This document shows, one piece after another, positions 18,003-27,765 of a stretch of 40,181 nucleotides of DNA. Position 1 is the stretch's first letter. Each line of letters starts with the position of its first letter. The position numbers were made by a program, and so were the translations under genes. The notes under the pieces are model-generated. The model was not told where the DNA came from. It ran no database searches and worked only from the letters and a program-made list of their open reading frames with translations. Origin of the DNA: Caulobacteraceae bacterium (GTDB lineage Bacteria > Pseudomonadota > Alphaproteobacteria > Caulobacterales > Caulobacteraceae); NCBI GenBank assembly GCA_031291645.1, contig JARLIQ010000073.1, positions 1 to 40,181 on the forward strand. Direction: 5' to 3'.

Positions 18003-19421
18003 CTAAAGGTCCAGCCTGTAGGCCCGCCGGGCCAGGCCGCAGGCCAGTTCCGGCGCCAGGGCGTGGGCGTCGTCCAGCTCCATCCGGTGCTCGGCCACCA
18101 GCCGGGCGAGGAAGCCGCAGTCGACCCGCCGGGCCATGTCGTGGCGCGCCGGGATCGACAGGAAGGCGCGGGTGTCGTCGTTGAAGCCGACGGTGTTGGA
18201 AAAGCCGGCGGTCTCGGTGGTCTGTTCGCGGAACCGGCGCATGCCCTCGGGGCTGTCGTTGAACCACCAGGCCGGGCCCAGCTTCAGCGCCGGATAGTGG
18301 CCGGCCAGGGGCGCCAGTTCACGGGCGTAGCTGGTCTCGTCCAGGGTGAACACGATCAGGCTGAACGCCGCGTCGTTGCCGAACCGGTCGAGCAGCGGCT
18401 TCAGCGCGCGCACATAGTCGGTGGGCGTCGGAATGTCGGCGCCCTTGTCACGGCCGAACCGCTCGAACAGCAGCCGGTTGTGGTTGCGGAACGATCCGGG
18501 ATGGATCTGCATGACCAGGCCGTCGTCGAGGCTCATCGCCGCCATCTCGGTCAGCATCTGGGCGCGGAACAGCTCGGCCTCGTCGGCCGTGGCGCGGCCG
18601 GCGGCCACGCGGGCGAACAGGGCCTCGGCCTCGGCGCGGGCCAGGTCAGCGGTGCGGGCGGTCGGATGGCCGTGGTCGGTGGAGGTGGCGCCGGCGGCGA
18701 TAAAGGCGCGCCGGCGCAGCCGGTGGGCCTCCAGATAGCCGGACCAGCCCATCACGTCCTGGCCGGTGATCTGGCCGAACCGCTCCAGCGCGGCCGGGAA
18801 GGCCTCGTGCTCGGGATCGATCACCGGGTCGGGGCGATAGGCGGTGATCACCCGCCCACCCCAGCCGCTGGCCCGGATCGCGACGTGGTGCTCCAGCGTG
18901 TCGACGGGACTGTCGGTGGTGGCCAGCACCTCGACCCCGCAACGGTCGAACAGCGCGCGGGGCCGGAACCCCGGCGTCGCCAGCGCCTGGCCGATGGCGT
19001 CGAAATAGAGGTCGGCGGTCCCGGCCTCCAGGGCCACGGTCAGGCCGAACACCTCGGCGAACACATGGTTCAGCCAGATCGCCGAGGGCGTGCCGCGGAA
19101 CAGGTGGAAATGCGCGGCGAACACCCGCCAGGCCGCCCGCGGCTCGGCGAACACCCGGCCCTCGCGGTCGGGCGCCCGCAGCGCCTCCAGCGGCACGCCC
19201 TGGCTGTAGAGCATGCGCAGCAGATAGTGGTCCGGCGCGACCAGCAGGTCCGCGGCGTTGTCGAACGGCGCGTCGGTGGCGAACCAGGCCGGATCGCAAT
19301 GGCCGTGCGGGCTGACGATCGGCAGGGCCCGGACGCCGGCGTAGAGCGCGCGGGCGATCGCCCGGGTCCCGGGATCGGCGGGCAGCAGGCGGTCGGGGTG
19401 GAGGCTCAGCGCTCTGGTCAT
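18003..19421 (-). CDS. uxaC: Glucuronate isomerase UxaC
   Basis: Converts D-glucuronate to D-fructuronate and D-galacturonate to D-tagaturonate, the first step of hexuronate catabolism. The 472-residue length is normal. Family motifs seen are PIVSPHGHCDPAWFA near residue 35 (metal-binding HGH), LATTDSPVDTLEHH, TSTDHGHPTARTADL, MQIHPGSFRNHNRL and PAWWFNDSPEGMRRFREQ. ATG 19421 has GAGGA only two bases before it, a rather tight spacing. No other hexuronate genes are in the window, so its operon partners must lie elsewhere. It is divergent from the small secreted protein at 19543. Confidence 0.95.
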   Translation of the reverse strand: MTRALSLHPDRLLPADPGTRAIARALYAGVRALPIVSPHGHCDPAWFATDAPFDNAADLLVAPDHYLLRMLYSQGVPLEALRAPDREGRVFAEPRAAWRVFAAHFHLFRGTPSAIWLNHVFAEVFGLTVALEAGTADLYFDAIGQALATPGFRPRALFDRCGVEVLATTDSPVDTLEHHVAIRASGWGGRVITAYRPDPVIDPEHEAFPAALERFGQITGQDVMGWSGYLEAHRLRRRAFIAAGATSTDHGHPTARTADLARAEAEALFARVAAGRATADEAELFRAQMLTEMAAMSLDDGLVMQIHPGSFRNHNRLLFERFGRDKGADIPTPTDYVRALKPLLDRFGNDAAFSLIVFTLDETSYARELAPLAGHYPALKLGPAWWFNDSPEGMRRFREQTTETAGFSNTVGFNDDTRAFLSIPARHDMARRVDCGFLARLVAEHRMELDDAHALAPELACGLARRAYRLDL

Positions 19422-19542
19422 GGTCCTCGCCGGTGGTGGCGGTTCGCTCCGATCGCGTCAAGCGGGGTCGGGCCGAACCGAACCGTTGCAAGCCGGCGCT
19501 AGGCTCGATTCCAGGCCCGCCACGGGGCCCGAGGAGGGAATC

Positions 19543-19962
19543 ATGACCATTCGACTTCTGTTGGCCGCCAGCGGCCTGTTCGCCCTGGCCGCGGCCGGAT
19601 CGGCCGCCGCCGCGGTCCCGGCCGAGATCGCCAACTGCCCCGCCGGCGGCGTCGCCGTCATCCGGATCAGCAGGCTCACCCCCACCGGCGCCATCGCCGG
19701 CTTCAACCAGGCGGTCGCCGACCACCGCAAATGGTACGCCGACCACGGCTACGTCCAGGACCGCTTCACCGTGGCCCCGGTGCTGGTCGCCGATCCGGCG
19801 TCGCACCAGATGGTTCCCGCGGCGGGTGAAGTGATGACCCTGCACACCCACGCCGTCGACGTGCCGGCGGACAAGCACGACGCCGCCTGGAACGCCTATG
19901 TGGCGGAATACCAGGCCAATTCGGAAATCATCGGGACCGTGCTCGTCTGTCTGCCGAACTGA
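19543..19962 (+). CDS. Secreted protein of unknown family
   Basis: I do not recognise this gene. The 139-residue product has a clear Sec signal peptide (about 1-24: basic start, Leu/Ala core, ending GSAAAA). The mature part is about 115 residues with two cysteines, near the start (C32) and near the end (C136), which could form a disulfide. It has a histidine- and tyrosine-rich middle (DHRKWYADHGYVQDRF; TLHTHAVDVPADKHDAAW) suggestive of an alpha/beta barrel like the ABM fold, but this is a guess. GAGGAGGG sits just before ATG 19543, making the start secure. It is divergent from uxaC and convergent with tRNA-Ala. Confidence 0.75.
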   Translation: MTIRLLLAASGLFALAAAGSAAAAVPAEIANCPAGGVAVIRISRLTPTGAIAGFNQAVADHRKWYADHGYVQDRFTVAPVLVADPASHQMVPAAGEVMTLHTHAVDVPADKHDAAWNAYVAEYQANSEIIGTVLVCLPN

Positions 19963-19973
19963 CGCGCAACCCC

Positions 19974-20009
19974 GAAAAGGCGAAGGCCCGCAGGGTTACC
20001 TGCGGGCCT
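19974..20009 (-). terminator. Terminator of tRNA-Ala
   Basis: An 11-base perfect stem, AGGCCCGCAGG (19984-19994) with CCTGCGGGCCT (19999-20009), closes a four-base loop. It starts three bases after the tRNA CCA end; on the minus strand it is followed by TTCGCCTTTT. A Rho-independent terminator for the tRNA. It may also serve the convergent secreted-protein gene, though that side lacks a U-run. Confidence 0.7.
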
Positions 20010-20012
20010 CCA

Positions 20013-20088
20013 TGGTGGAGCTAAGCGGAGTCGAACCGCTGACCTCTTGAATGCCATTCAAGCGCTCTACCAGCTGAGCTATAGCCCC
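20013..20088 (-). tRNA. tRNA-Ala (anticodon GGC)
   Basis: A 76-base cloverleaf on the minus strand. The acceptor stem is GGGGCTA with TAGCTCC, and the D arm is GCTCAGCTGGTAGAGC. The anticodon stem CTTGA/TCAAG has loop ATGGCAT, giving anticodon GGC, which reads the alanine codons GCC and GCU. The T arm contains GGTTCGACTCC, and CCA is encoded. GCC is the main alanine codon of these GC-rich genes. Confidence 0.97.
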
Positions 20089-20145
20089 GAGTATCTCGGG
20101 TTCGCGGGTGGGCCGTTTGGGGCGGCCCCGGCGAAGGCGGCGGAC

Positions 20146-20172
20146 ATTATGTCGAGCGCCTTCGCCGATCAA
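20146..20172 (-). promoter_or_regulatory. Candidate promoter of tRNA-Ala
   Basis: On the minus strand TTGATC (20172-20167) and CATAAT (20151-20146) are 15 bases apart, the best vegetative promoter-like pair in the space between the FYDLN gene and the tRNA. It would start a transcript about 50 bases before the mature tRNA 5' end, requiring normal RNase P trimming. The spacing is shorter than ideal. Confidence 0.45.
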
Positions 20173-20205
20173 GCCCGGTTTGGAAGGATTTCTTCCCGGG
20201 CCCGA

Positions 20206-20667
20206 TCAGTCGGGTTCTTCGCCGGGAAGGCCTTCGATTTCGTCTTCGAAGCTGTCTTCCTCATCCTCGTCCTCCAGGAAGGGGACGTCGGCGTCCTCCT
20301 CCTCGAGTTCCTCTTCCTCGGCGAAGTCGACGCCCAGGTCGTCGGCCGGCGGGGCGGGGACGCCCTCGGCGGTGTCGAGGTCCTCGTCGGTCTCCAGCGG
20401 CTCGACGACGCCTTCGTCGACTTCCGGGGTCTCGTCGACCTCGTCCTCGAAGCCGTCGGGCTCGGGCGCCGGCTTCGGCGGGGCTTCGACCTCGTCCTCG
20501 TAGTCGGGCGCGGCCGAGCGGGCGCGAACCCGCCGGGTCTTCAACGCTTCTTCAGGGTCGAACTGCGTCCCGCACTTGGGGCAGACGGCGGGCCGTCGAC
20601 CAAGGTCGTAGAACTTGCTCTGGCAGCTCGGGCAGATTTGTTTGGCGCCCAATTCGGGATTGGCCAA
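20206..20667 (-). CDS. FYDLN acidic domain protein (TIGR02300 family)
   Basis: A 153-residue protein of unknown role restricted largely to alphaproteobacteria. The N-terminus has a zinc-ribbon-like four-cysteine knuckle (C12, C15, C29, C32: [12 protein letters not shown], then VCPKCGTQF), and the FYDL sequence names the family. The rest (about 45-153) is disordered-looking and extremely acidic, with runs of Asp and Glu. The start is probably TTG 20667, giving the family-typical [17 protein letters not shown] on the minus strand lies eight bases before it. An earlier TTG (20685) would place that ribosome site inside the gene. Divergent from aroA. Confidence 0.88.
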   Translation of the reverse strand: MANPELGAKQICPSCQSKFYDLGRRPAVCPKCGTQFDPEEALKTRRVRARSAAPDYEDEVEAPPKPAPEPDGFEDEVDETPEVDEGVVEPLETDEDLDTAEGVPAPPADDLGVDFAEEEELEEEDADVPFLEDEDEEDSFEDEIEGLPGEEPD

Positions 20668-20784
20668 TGCGGCGACCTTCCTCAAGTCGTGGCGAAAGCG
20701 GCGGCTCCCTTGCCACGCGAAACAGCCGCTGTCAAAAGCAAAGCCCTTCGATCCCCCCTCGCCGCAGGAGGCTCCGCTCGCGGC

Positions 20785-22113
20785 ATGGCGTGCGTACAGC
20801 TAACAGCCCGTCCCGGAACGCCTTTGTCGGGCCGCATCCGCGCACCGGGCGACAAGTCGATTTCCCACCGCGCGATGATCCTGGGCGCGATGGCCAAGGG
20901 CCTGACCACGGTCGAGGGATTGCTGGAAGGCGACGACGTGCTGCGCACCGCCGCGGCCATGCGCGCCTTCGGCGCCAAGGTCGAGCGCGTGGGCGAGGGC
21001 GCCTGGCGGATCGAGGGCGCCGGCGGCTTTTCTGAACCCGAGGACGTGGTCGACTGCGGCAACGCCGGCACCGGCGTGCGGCTGATCATGGGGGCGGCGG
21101 CCGGCTTCGACCTGGCGGCCACCTTCACCGGCGATTCCAGCCTGCGCCGGCGGCCGATGGGCCGGGTGCTGGACCCGTTGTCGCAGATGGGCGCGCGCTT
21201 CCTGGCGCGCGGCGGCGGGCGGCTGCCGCTGACGCTGAAGGGCGGCCGGCTTTCCGGCGTCGCCTACACCCTGCCGATGGCCTCGGCCCAGGTGAAGTCG
21301 GCGGTGCTCCTGGCCGGGCTCAACGCCGAGGGGCCGGTCGAGGTGCGCGAGCCCGAGCCGACCCGCGACCACACCGAGCGCATGCTGCGGGCCTTCGGCG
21401 CCGAGGTCGACGTCGAGGACGCGGCGGGCGGCCGAGTGATCCGCATCGCGCCGGGCCAGCGCCTGGCCGGAACCCGCATCGTCGTGCCGGGCGATCCGTC
21501 GTCGGCCGCCTTCCCCCTGGTCGCGGCCCTGATCACCCCCGGCTCGGCGGTGACGGTCGAGGGCGTGCTGCTCAACCCCCTGCGCGCGGGCCTGTTCGAG
21601 ACCCTGCGCGAGATGGGCGCCGACCTGAATATAGAGAATCTGCGCGACGAGGGCGGCGAGCCGGTGGGCGACGTCACCGCCCGCCACTCGGCTCTCAGGG
21701 GCGTCGAGGTGCCGGCCGCGCGCGCGCCCTCGATGATCGACGAATATCCGATCCTGGCCGTGGCCGCCGCCTTCGCGGACGGGGCGACCGTCATGCGCGG
21801 GATCGGCGAGATGCGGGTCAAGGAGAGCGACCGCCTCGCCCTGATGGCCGCCGGCCTGGCGGCCTGCGGCGTCGGCGTCGAGGAGGAGCCCGAGACCCTG
21901 ACCGTGATCGGCTCGGCGCGCGGCAACCACCCGGTGAAGGGCGGGGCCAGCGTGACCACCCACGGCGACCACCGCATCGCCATGTCCCACCTGGTGCTGG
22001 GCCTGGCCGCCGAACAGGCCGTGGCGGTGGACGAGCCGGGCATGATCGCCACCAGCTTCCCCGGCTTCGTTCCCCTGATGAACGGCCTCGGCGCGGCGAT
22101 CGCGGAGGGCTGA
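20785..22113 (+). CDS. aroA: 3-phosphoshikimate 1-carboxyvinyltransferase (EPSP synthase) AroA
   Basis: Sixth step of the shikimate pathway: joins shikimate-3-phosphate and phosphoenolpyruvate to EPSP, towards Phe, Tyr and Trp. The 442-residue protein has the N-terminal [13 protein letters not shown] (Lys24), the GNAGTGVRL loop and [14 protein letters not shown]. The later motifs are [20 protein letters not shown] and the C-terminal [17 protein letters not shown]. Class II-like features (GNAGTGVRL rather than the E. coli form) are common in alphaproteobacteria. ATG 20785 fits the family start; GCAGGAGG (20764-20771) is 13 bases away, longer than usual. Its stop overlaps the cmk start by one base (TGATG). 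Confidence 0.96.
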   Translation: MACVQLTARPGTPLSGRIRAPGDKSISHRAMILGAMAKGLTTVEGLLEGDDVLRTAAAMRAFGAKVERVGEGAWRIEGAGGFSEPEDVVDCGNAGTGVRLIMGAAAGFDLAATFTGDSSLRRRPMGRVLDPLSQMGARFLARGGGRLPLTLKGGRLSGVAYTLPMASAQVKSAVLLAGLNAEGPVEVREPEPTRDHTERMLRAFGAEVDVEDAAGGRVIRIAPGQRLAGTRIVVPGDPSSAAFPLVAALITPGSAVTVEGVLLNPLRAGLFETLREMGADLNIENLRDEGGEPVGDVTARHSALRGVEVPAARAPSMIDEYPILAVAAAFADGATVMRGIGEMRVKESDRLALMAAGLAACGVGVEEEPETLTVIGSARGNHPVKGGASVTTHGDHRIAMSHLVLGLAAEQAVAVDEPGMIATSFPGFVPLMNGLGAAIAEG

Positions 22114-22784
22114 TGGCCGGCTTCGTCATCGCGGTCGACGGGCCGGCGGCGTCGGGCAAGGGGACGGTCTCGGCGGGCCTGGCCCGGCTGTACGACCTGC
22201 CGATGCTGGACACCGGCCTGCTCTACCGGGCGGTCGGGGTGGCGGCGGCGCGGGCCGGCGGGAACCTGGACGATCCGGCCGACGCGGGCGCCGCGGCGCG
22301 GGCCCTGGACCTGGAGGCGCTGCACGATCCGGCGCTGCGCACCCGCGAGGCGGGCGAGGCGGCCAGCCGCGTGGCCGTGCATCCGGAGGTGCGCGCCGCC
22401 CTCCTGGACCTGCAGCGGGCCTTCGCCGCGCGCGGGCCGGGCGCGGTGATCGACGGGCGCGACATCGGCACCGTCATCGCCCCGGACGCCCCGGCCAAGC
22501 TGTTCGTCACCGCCAGCCCCCAGGTCCGCGCCGAGCGCCGCTGGCGCCAGCTGCTCGGCCAGGGCGAGGCGGTGGAGTACGAGGCCGTGCTGGCCGACAT
22601 CCGCCGGCGGGACGAGCGGGATTCGGGCCGGGCGGCCGCCCCGCTGGTCCGCGCGGCCGACGCCGTCTTGCTCGACACCTCCGAAATGACTATAGACGAG
22701 GCCGCCGATGCGGCCCGCCGCATCGTCGAGGCGGCGCGCGCCCGATGGGAGACATCCCGGGGGGCAAATCCAACCACGCCATGA
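22113..22784 (+). CDS. cmk: Cytidylate kinase Cmk
   Basis: Phosphorylates CMP and dCMP to the diphosphates using ATP. The 223-residue protein has the P-loop GPAASGKGT (10-18), the LDTGLLYRAVG nucleotide-binding segment, the IDGRDIGTVIAPDA strand and the lid region RRRDERDSGRAAAPL. Length is normal for the bacterial type. The start ATG overlaps the aroA stop, so the two are translationally linked. rpsA follows after 152 bases, the conserved aroA-cmk-rpsA order. Confidence 0.96.
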   Translation: MAGFVIAVDGPAASGKGTVSAGLARLYDLPMLDTGLLYRAVGVAAARAGGNLDDPADAGAAARALDLEALHDPALRTREAGEAASRVAVHPEVRAALLDLQRAFAARGPGAVIDGRDIGTVIAPDAPAKLFVTASPQVRAERRWRQLLGQGEAVEYEAVLADIRRRDERDSGRAAAPLVRAADAVLLDTSEMTIDEAADAARRIVEAARARWETSRGANPTTP

Positions 22785-22864
22785 CCTCGATTGGCCGCGG
22801 GCGACTAAACCCAGCGCGATGACGGTCCGCCGTCCGCCGCGCTTTTCGGTTCAACCTCCAACCC

Positions 22865-22911
22865 GAACACGGGATCGTGCGGCGCGCCTTCGCGGCGCGT
22901 GGTCCCCGTTC
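22865..22911 (+). promoter_or_regulatory. Structured rpsA leader
   Basis: CGCGCC (22883-22888) pairs with GGCGCG (22894-22899) around TTCGC. Outside it GAAC.CGGGA (22865-22874) can pair with TCCCCGTTC (22903-22911) with small bulges. The folded region ends 26 bases before the rpsA ATG, which lacks a strong Shine-Dalgarno sequence. Ribosomal protein S1 is known to repress its own translation through leader structure in E. coli; a similar role here is inference only. Confidence 0.25.
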
Positions 22912-22936
22912 AACCAGACAAGAACGAAAGACCTGT

Positions 22937-24646
22937 ATGGCAGACGACCTGAGTATGAATCCCTCGCGCGACGACTTCGCCTCGCTGCTCGACGAATCCA
23001 TGGGCGGCCGCGACTTCATGGAAGGCTCGGTGGTCCAGGGCAAGGTGGTCGCGATCGAGAAGGATTTCGCGATCATCGACGTGGGCCTGAAGACCGAAGG
23101 CCGCATCCTGTTGAAGGAATTCGGCACCGACGACAACGGCAAGGCCACCGTCAAGATCGGCGACACCGTCGAAGTCTTCCTCGAGCGGGTGGAAAACGCC
23201 CTGGGCGAAGCGGTGATCAGCCGCGACAAGGCCCGCCGCGAAGAGGCCTGGACGCGCCTGGAAGGCGTCTACGCCAAGAACGAGCCGGTGATGGGCTCCA
23301 TCGTCGGCCGCGTGAAGGGCGGCTTCACCGTCGACCTCGGCGGCGCCTCGGCCTTCCTGCCGGGCAGCCAGGTCGACATCCGCCCGGTGCGCGACGTCGG
23401 CCCGCTGATGGGCAAGGAACAGCCCTTCGCCATCCTCAAGATGGACCGTCCGCGAGGCAACATCGTCGTCTCCCGCCGCGCCATCCTGGAAGAAGCCCGC
23501 GCCGAACAGCGCACCGAGCTGGTCAGCCAGCTGCACGAGGGCGAAATCCGCGAAGGCGTGGTCAAGAACATCACCGACTACGGCGCGTTCGTGGACCTGG
23601 GCGGCATCGACGGCCTGCTGCACGTCACCGACATGAGCTGGAAGCGCGTCTCGCACCCGAGCCAGGTCCTGGCCGTGGGCGACACGGTCAAGGTGCAGAT
23701 CGTCAAGATCAACCCCGAGACCCAGCGCATCTCGCTCGGCATGAAGCAGCTCCAGTCCGACCCGTGGGACGGCGTGGAGGCCAAGTACCCGGTGGGCGCC
23801 AAGTTCAAGGGCCGCATCACCAACATCACCGACTACGGCGCCTTCGTGGAGCTGGAGCCGGGGGTCGAGGGCCTGGTGCACGTCTCCGAGATGTCCTGGA
23901 CCAAGAAGAACGTCCATCCCGGCAAGATCGTCTCCACCTCGCAAGAGGTCGAGGTGGTGGTGCTGGACGTCGACGCCTCCAAGCGCCGCGTCTCGCTTGG
24001 CCTGAAGCAGGCGATGGACAATCCGTGGGACGCCTTCGTCAAGGCCCACCCGATCGGCTCGACCGTCGAGGGCGAAGTCAAGAACGCCACCGAGTTCGGC
24101 CTGTTCATCGGCCTGGACAACGACATCGACGGCATGGTGCACCTGTCGGACATCGACTGGAACGCCTCCGGCGAAGAAGCCATCCAGCGCTACAAGAAGG
24201 GCGAGATGGTCAAGGCCAAGGTGCTCGACGTCGACGTCGAGAAGGAACGCATCTCGCTGGGCATCAAGCAGCTCGGCGGCGATCCGATGGCCGAAGGCGC
24301 CTTCCGCAAGGGCCAGACGGTGACCGTCACGGTGACCGAGGTCACTTCGGGCGGCATCGAGGTCAAGTTCGGCGAGGACAGCGCGCCGATGAACGCCTTC
24401 ATCCGCAAGTCCGACCTGTCGCGCGACCGCCAGGAGCAGCGCCCGGAACGTTTCGCCGTCGGCGACCGTCTGGACGCCCAGGTGACCAACATCGACAAGG
24501 CCGCCCGCCGGGTGTCCCTGTCGGTCAAGGCCCTGGAGATGGCCGAGGACAAGGAAGCGATCGAGAAGTTCGGCTCGTCCGACTCGGGCGCCTCGCTCGG
24601 CGACATCCTGGGCGCGGCCCTGCGCGAGAAGGCCCAGAAGGAATAG
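22937..24646 (+). CDS. rpsA: 30S ribosomal protein S1
   Basis: Binds mRNA on the small subunit and helps unfold and load it. The 569-residue protein contains six S1 (OB-fold) repeats, roughly 35-100, 120-185, 205-275, 290-360, 377-447 and 465-535. The third to fifth are best conserved ([23 protein letters not shown] and [24 protein letters not shown] in part). The start is ATG 22937 ([14 protein letters not shown]); frames upstream lack similarity. Only a weak GAAAG precedes the start, usual for rpsA. A strong terminator follows at 24680. Confidence 0.97.
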   Translation: MADDLSMNPSRDDFASLLDESMGGRDFMEGSVVQGKVVAIEKDFAIIDVGLKTEGRILLKEFGTDDNGKATVKIGDTVEVFLERVENALGEAVISRDKARREEAWTRLEGVYAKNEPVMGSIVGRVKGGFTVDLGGASAFLPGSQVDIRPVRDVGPLMGKEQPFAILKMDRPRGNIVVSRRAILEEARAEQRTELVSQLHEGEIREGVVKNITDYGAFVDLGGIDGLLHVTDMSWKRVSHPSQVLAVGDTVKVQIVKINPETQRISLGMKQLQSDPWDGVEAKYPVGAKFKGRITNITDYGAFVELEPGVEGLVHVSEMSWTKKNVHPGKIVSTSQEVEVVVLDVDASKRRVSLGLKQAMDNPWDAFVKAHPIGSTVEGEVKNATEFGLFIGLDNDIDGMVHLSDIDWNASGEEAIQRYKKGEMVKAKVLDVDVEKERISLGIKQLGGDPMAEGAFRKGQTVTVTVTEVTSGGIEVKFGEDSAPMNAFIRKSDLSRDRQEQRPERFAVGDRLDAQVTNIDKAARRVSLSVKALEMAEDKEAIEKFGSSDSGASLGDILGAALREKAQKE

Positions 24647-24679
24647 ATCGGCCCCGATCGGCTGATCGAAGACGAGGCG

Positions 24680-24717
24680 ACGGCGGCCGGGGCGACCCGG
24701 CCGCCGTTTCTTTTTTC
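24680..24717 (+). terminator. Rho-independent terminator after rpsA
   Basis: A perfect 12-base stem, ACGGCGGCCGGG (24680-24691) with CCCGGCCGCCGT (24696-24707), closes a GCGA tetraloop. It is followed by TTCTTTTTTC, 33 bases after the rpsA stop. It ends the aroA-cmk-rpsA unit and implies that ihfB has its own promoter. Confidence 0.93.
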
Positions 24718-24844
24718 GGCGCCGCGCGGGCCGCGCCGGGCCCGTGGACGCAAAGAACCGCTGTTCCATGCGGTTTAATCGCGCTAACCCCTTGAAGGCG
24801 AACCAAGACTTCGCCATGGTCCGACCGAAGCCGAGGGGGCGCCC

Positions 24845-25129
24845 ATGATCAAATCCGAGCTGATCGCCAGGCTCGCGAGCGAAAACCCGCATCTGACGCA
24901 AAAGGATGTCGAGCGGGTGGTCGGCGTCATTCTGGACAGCATGACCGGCGCGCTGGAAAAGGGCGGCCGGGTGGAGCTGCGCGGCTTCGGCGCCTTCTCC
25001 GTCCGCTCGCGCCCGGCCCGCACCGGCCGCAACCCCCGCACCGGCGAGACGGTGGCGGTCAAGGCCAAGCACGTGCCCTTCTTCAAGAGCGGCAAGGAGC
25101 TGCGCGAGCGGCTGAACGCGGACGAGTAG
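24845..25129 (+). CDS. ihfB: Integration host factor beta subunit
   Basis: DNA-bending HU/IHF-family protein that pairs with IhfA; it assists sigma-54 promoters, recombination and replication. The 94-residue protein starts [23 protein letters not shown] (family order) and has the beta-arm tip [10 protein letters not shown] with the intercalating proline, then [26 protein letters not shown] precedes the ATG by six bases. Its place after rpsA is conserved across proteobacteria. It may work with RpoN, encoded in the same window, at sigma-54 promoters. Confidence 0.96.
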   Translation: MIKSELIARLASENPHLTQKDVERVVGVILDSMTGALEKGGRVELRGFGAFSVRSRPARTGRNPRTGETVAVKAKHVPFFKSGKELRERLNADE

Positions 25130-25198
25130 ACGCAAAGCCGGTTGACGGCGAAACGCGTTCGGTCGAACCCAGGCCCCGTCCAGGTCGGAGACTAGACG

Positions 25199-25600
25199 AT
25201 GTTCAAGGAATTCAGAGAGTTCATCTCGCGCGGCAACGTCGTCGACCTGGCGGTGGGCGTGATCATCGGCGGCGCCTTCGGGGCCATCGTCAAGAGCCTG
25301 ACCGACCAGGTGATCATGCCGCCGATCGGGCTGCTGACCGGCGGGATCGACTTCGCCCAGCTGAAGGTCGTGCTCAAGCCGGCCGTCGGCAAGGCGCCCG
25401 AGGTGGCGATCGCCTACGGCGCCTTCATCAACACGGTGATCACCTTCCTGATCATCGCCTTCGTGATCTTCCTGCTGGTCAAGGGGATCAACAGCCTGCG
25501 CCGTGAGCAGGCCGCCGAGCCGGAACCGGCCGCGCCCGCCCCGACCCCCACCGAGGCCCTGCTGACCGAGATCCGAGACCTGCTGAAGGCCCGCCCATAA
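25199..25600 (+). CDS. mscL: Large-conductance mechanosensitive channel MscL
   Basis: Pentameric inner-membrane channel that opens under membrane tension to release solutes on osmotic downshock. The 133-residue protein has the amphipathic start [20 protein letters not shown] and first membrane helix (about 15-42, [16 protein letters not shown]). A periplasmic loop with [12 protein letters not shown] follows, then the second helix (about 72-96, [20 protein letters not shown]) and a charged, proline-rich C-terminal bundle. Length is normal. It lies 69 bases after ihfB; CGGAGA is a plausible ribosome site. Confidence 0.96.
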   Translation: MFKEFREFISRGNVVDLAVGVIIGGAFGAIVKSLTDQVIMPPIGLLTGGIDFAQLKVVLKPAVGKAPEVAIAYGAFINTVITFLIIAFVIFLLVKGINSLRREQAAEPEPAAPAPTPTEALLTEIRDLLKARP

Positions 25601-25697
25601 GGCCGCACCCGCTGGCGCGAACGCCCGCGAAGGCCTAACTGCTGCGCCATGTCGGAAGAAGCGGCCATTGCCCTGCGGGCGCTCGCCATCGCCTCGT

Positions 25698-25857
25698 CCC
25701 TCCCCCTTGCGGGGAGGGTGGCCCGCGCATGCGGGTCGGGTGGGGGTGTCAGCGCCGCGTACGCCGTCCTGGCCCCCAGGGCGAGACGCTTGTGGGGGGT
25801 CAGCGGAAACGCCGGGCCGACACCCCCACCCCAACCCCTCCCCGCAAGGGGGAGGGG
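25698..25857. repeat. Inverted-repeat element, copy 2
   Basis: About 160 bases. The left arm is CCCTCCCCCTTGCGGGGAGG, continuing with TGGCCCGCGCATGCGGGTCG and GGTGGGGGTGTC. The right arm is GACACCCCCACCCCAACCCC, ending CCCCGCAAGGGGGAGGGG. The interior after the left arm (AGCGCCG...CGCCGTCCTGGC) matches copy 1 read on the other strand, so the two are homologous along their length and oppositely oriented. It separates mscL from trpF and ends three bases before the trpF ribosome site. Confidence 0.8.
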
Positions 25858-25872
25858 CTCGGAGGCCTGCGT

Positions 25873-26511
25873 GTGACCGCCGCCAAGATCTGCGGGCTGT
25901 CGACGCCCGAGGCGGTGCAGGCGGCGCTGGATGGGGGCGCGGCCTTCGTCGGCTTCATGTTCTTTCCCAGGAGCCCGCGCAACGTGCGGGCCGAACTGGC
26001 GGCGCGGCTGGCCGAGCCGGCGCGCGGGCGGGCCAAGGTGGTGGCCGTCGCCGTCGATCCCGACGACGCCCTGCTGGCCGAGATCACGGCCGTGCTGCGC
26101 CCGGACCTGATCCAGCTGCACGGCCGCGAGACGCCGGCGCGGGCGCGCGATGTGGCGCAGAGGACCGGCGCCGGGGTGATCAAGGTCGTGCCGGTGTCGG
26201 AGGCGTCCGACCTGGACGCGGCCAAGGCCTTCGAGACCGTCGCCGAGCACCTGATGTTCGAGACCAAGCCGCCCAGGGACGCGGCCCGGCCCGGCGGCCT
26301 GGGCGTCGCCTTCGACTGGAGCCTGCTGACCGGGCGGCGGTTCGCGCGGCCCTGGTTCCTGGCCGGCGGGCTCGATCCCTGGAACGTGGCCGAGGCGATC
26401 GGCATCTCCGGCGCGCCCCTGGTGGACGTTTCCTCTGGCGTGGAGCGCGGCGCGGGGCTAAAGGACGCCGGCCTGATTTCGAGCTTCCTGGACGCGGTTC
26501 GCCGCGCCTGA
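25873..26511 (+). CDS. trpF: Phosphoribosylanthranilate isomerase TrpF
   Basis: Third step of tryptophan synthesis: rearranges phosphoribosylanthranilate to CdRP. The 212-residue TIM barrel opens [17 protein letters not shown], where the catalytic Cys is in KICGL, and has [35 protein letters not shown] (catalytic Asp), [11 protein letters not shown] and [14 protein letters not shown]. The start is GTG 25873 with GGAGG (25861-25865) seven bases before it; the frame extends upstream only through the repeat element. First gene of trpF-trpB-trpA-accD-folC. No leader peptide or attenuator is visible. Confidence 0.95.
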   Translation: MTAAKICGLSTPEAVQAALDGGAAFVGFMFFPRSPRNVRAELAARLAEPARGRAKVVAVAVDPDDALLAEITAVLRPDLIQLHGRETPARARDVAQRTGAGVIKVVPVSEASDLDAAKAFETVAEHLMFETKPPRDAARPGGLGVAFDWSLLTGRRFARPWFLAGGLDPWNVAEAIGISGAPLVDVSSGVERGAGLKDAGLISSFLDAVRRA

Positions 26512-26544
26512 CCGGAACGTCCCTTCGAGCTTCCCGCACAACCC

Positions 26545-27761
<1,217 letters not shown>

Positions 27762-27765
<4 letters not shown>

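Noticed and set aside
22910-25834. 974-codon open frame on the minus strand across rpsA, ihfB and mscL
   Set aside because: Shadow frame caused by GC-rich codons; the plus-strand genes have clear family motifs and the minus frame has low-complexity His/Leu/Asp-rich content with no domain.
25601-25872. Leader peptide or attenuator before trpF
   Set aside because: No short frame with adjacent Trp codons; the hairpins there belong to the inverted-repeat element that also occurs at unrelated sites.
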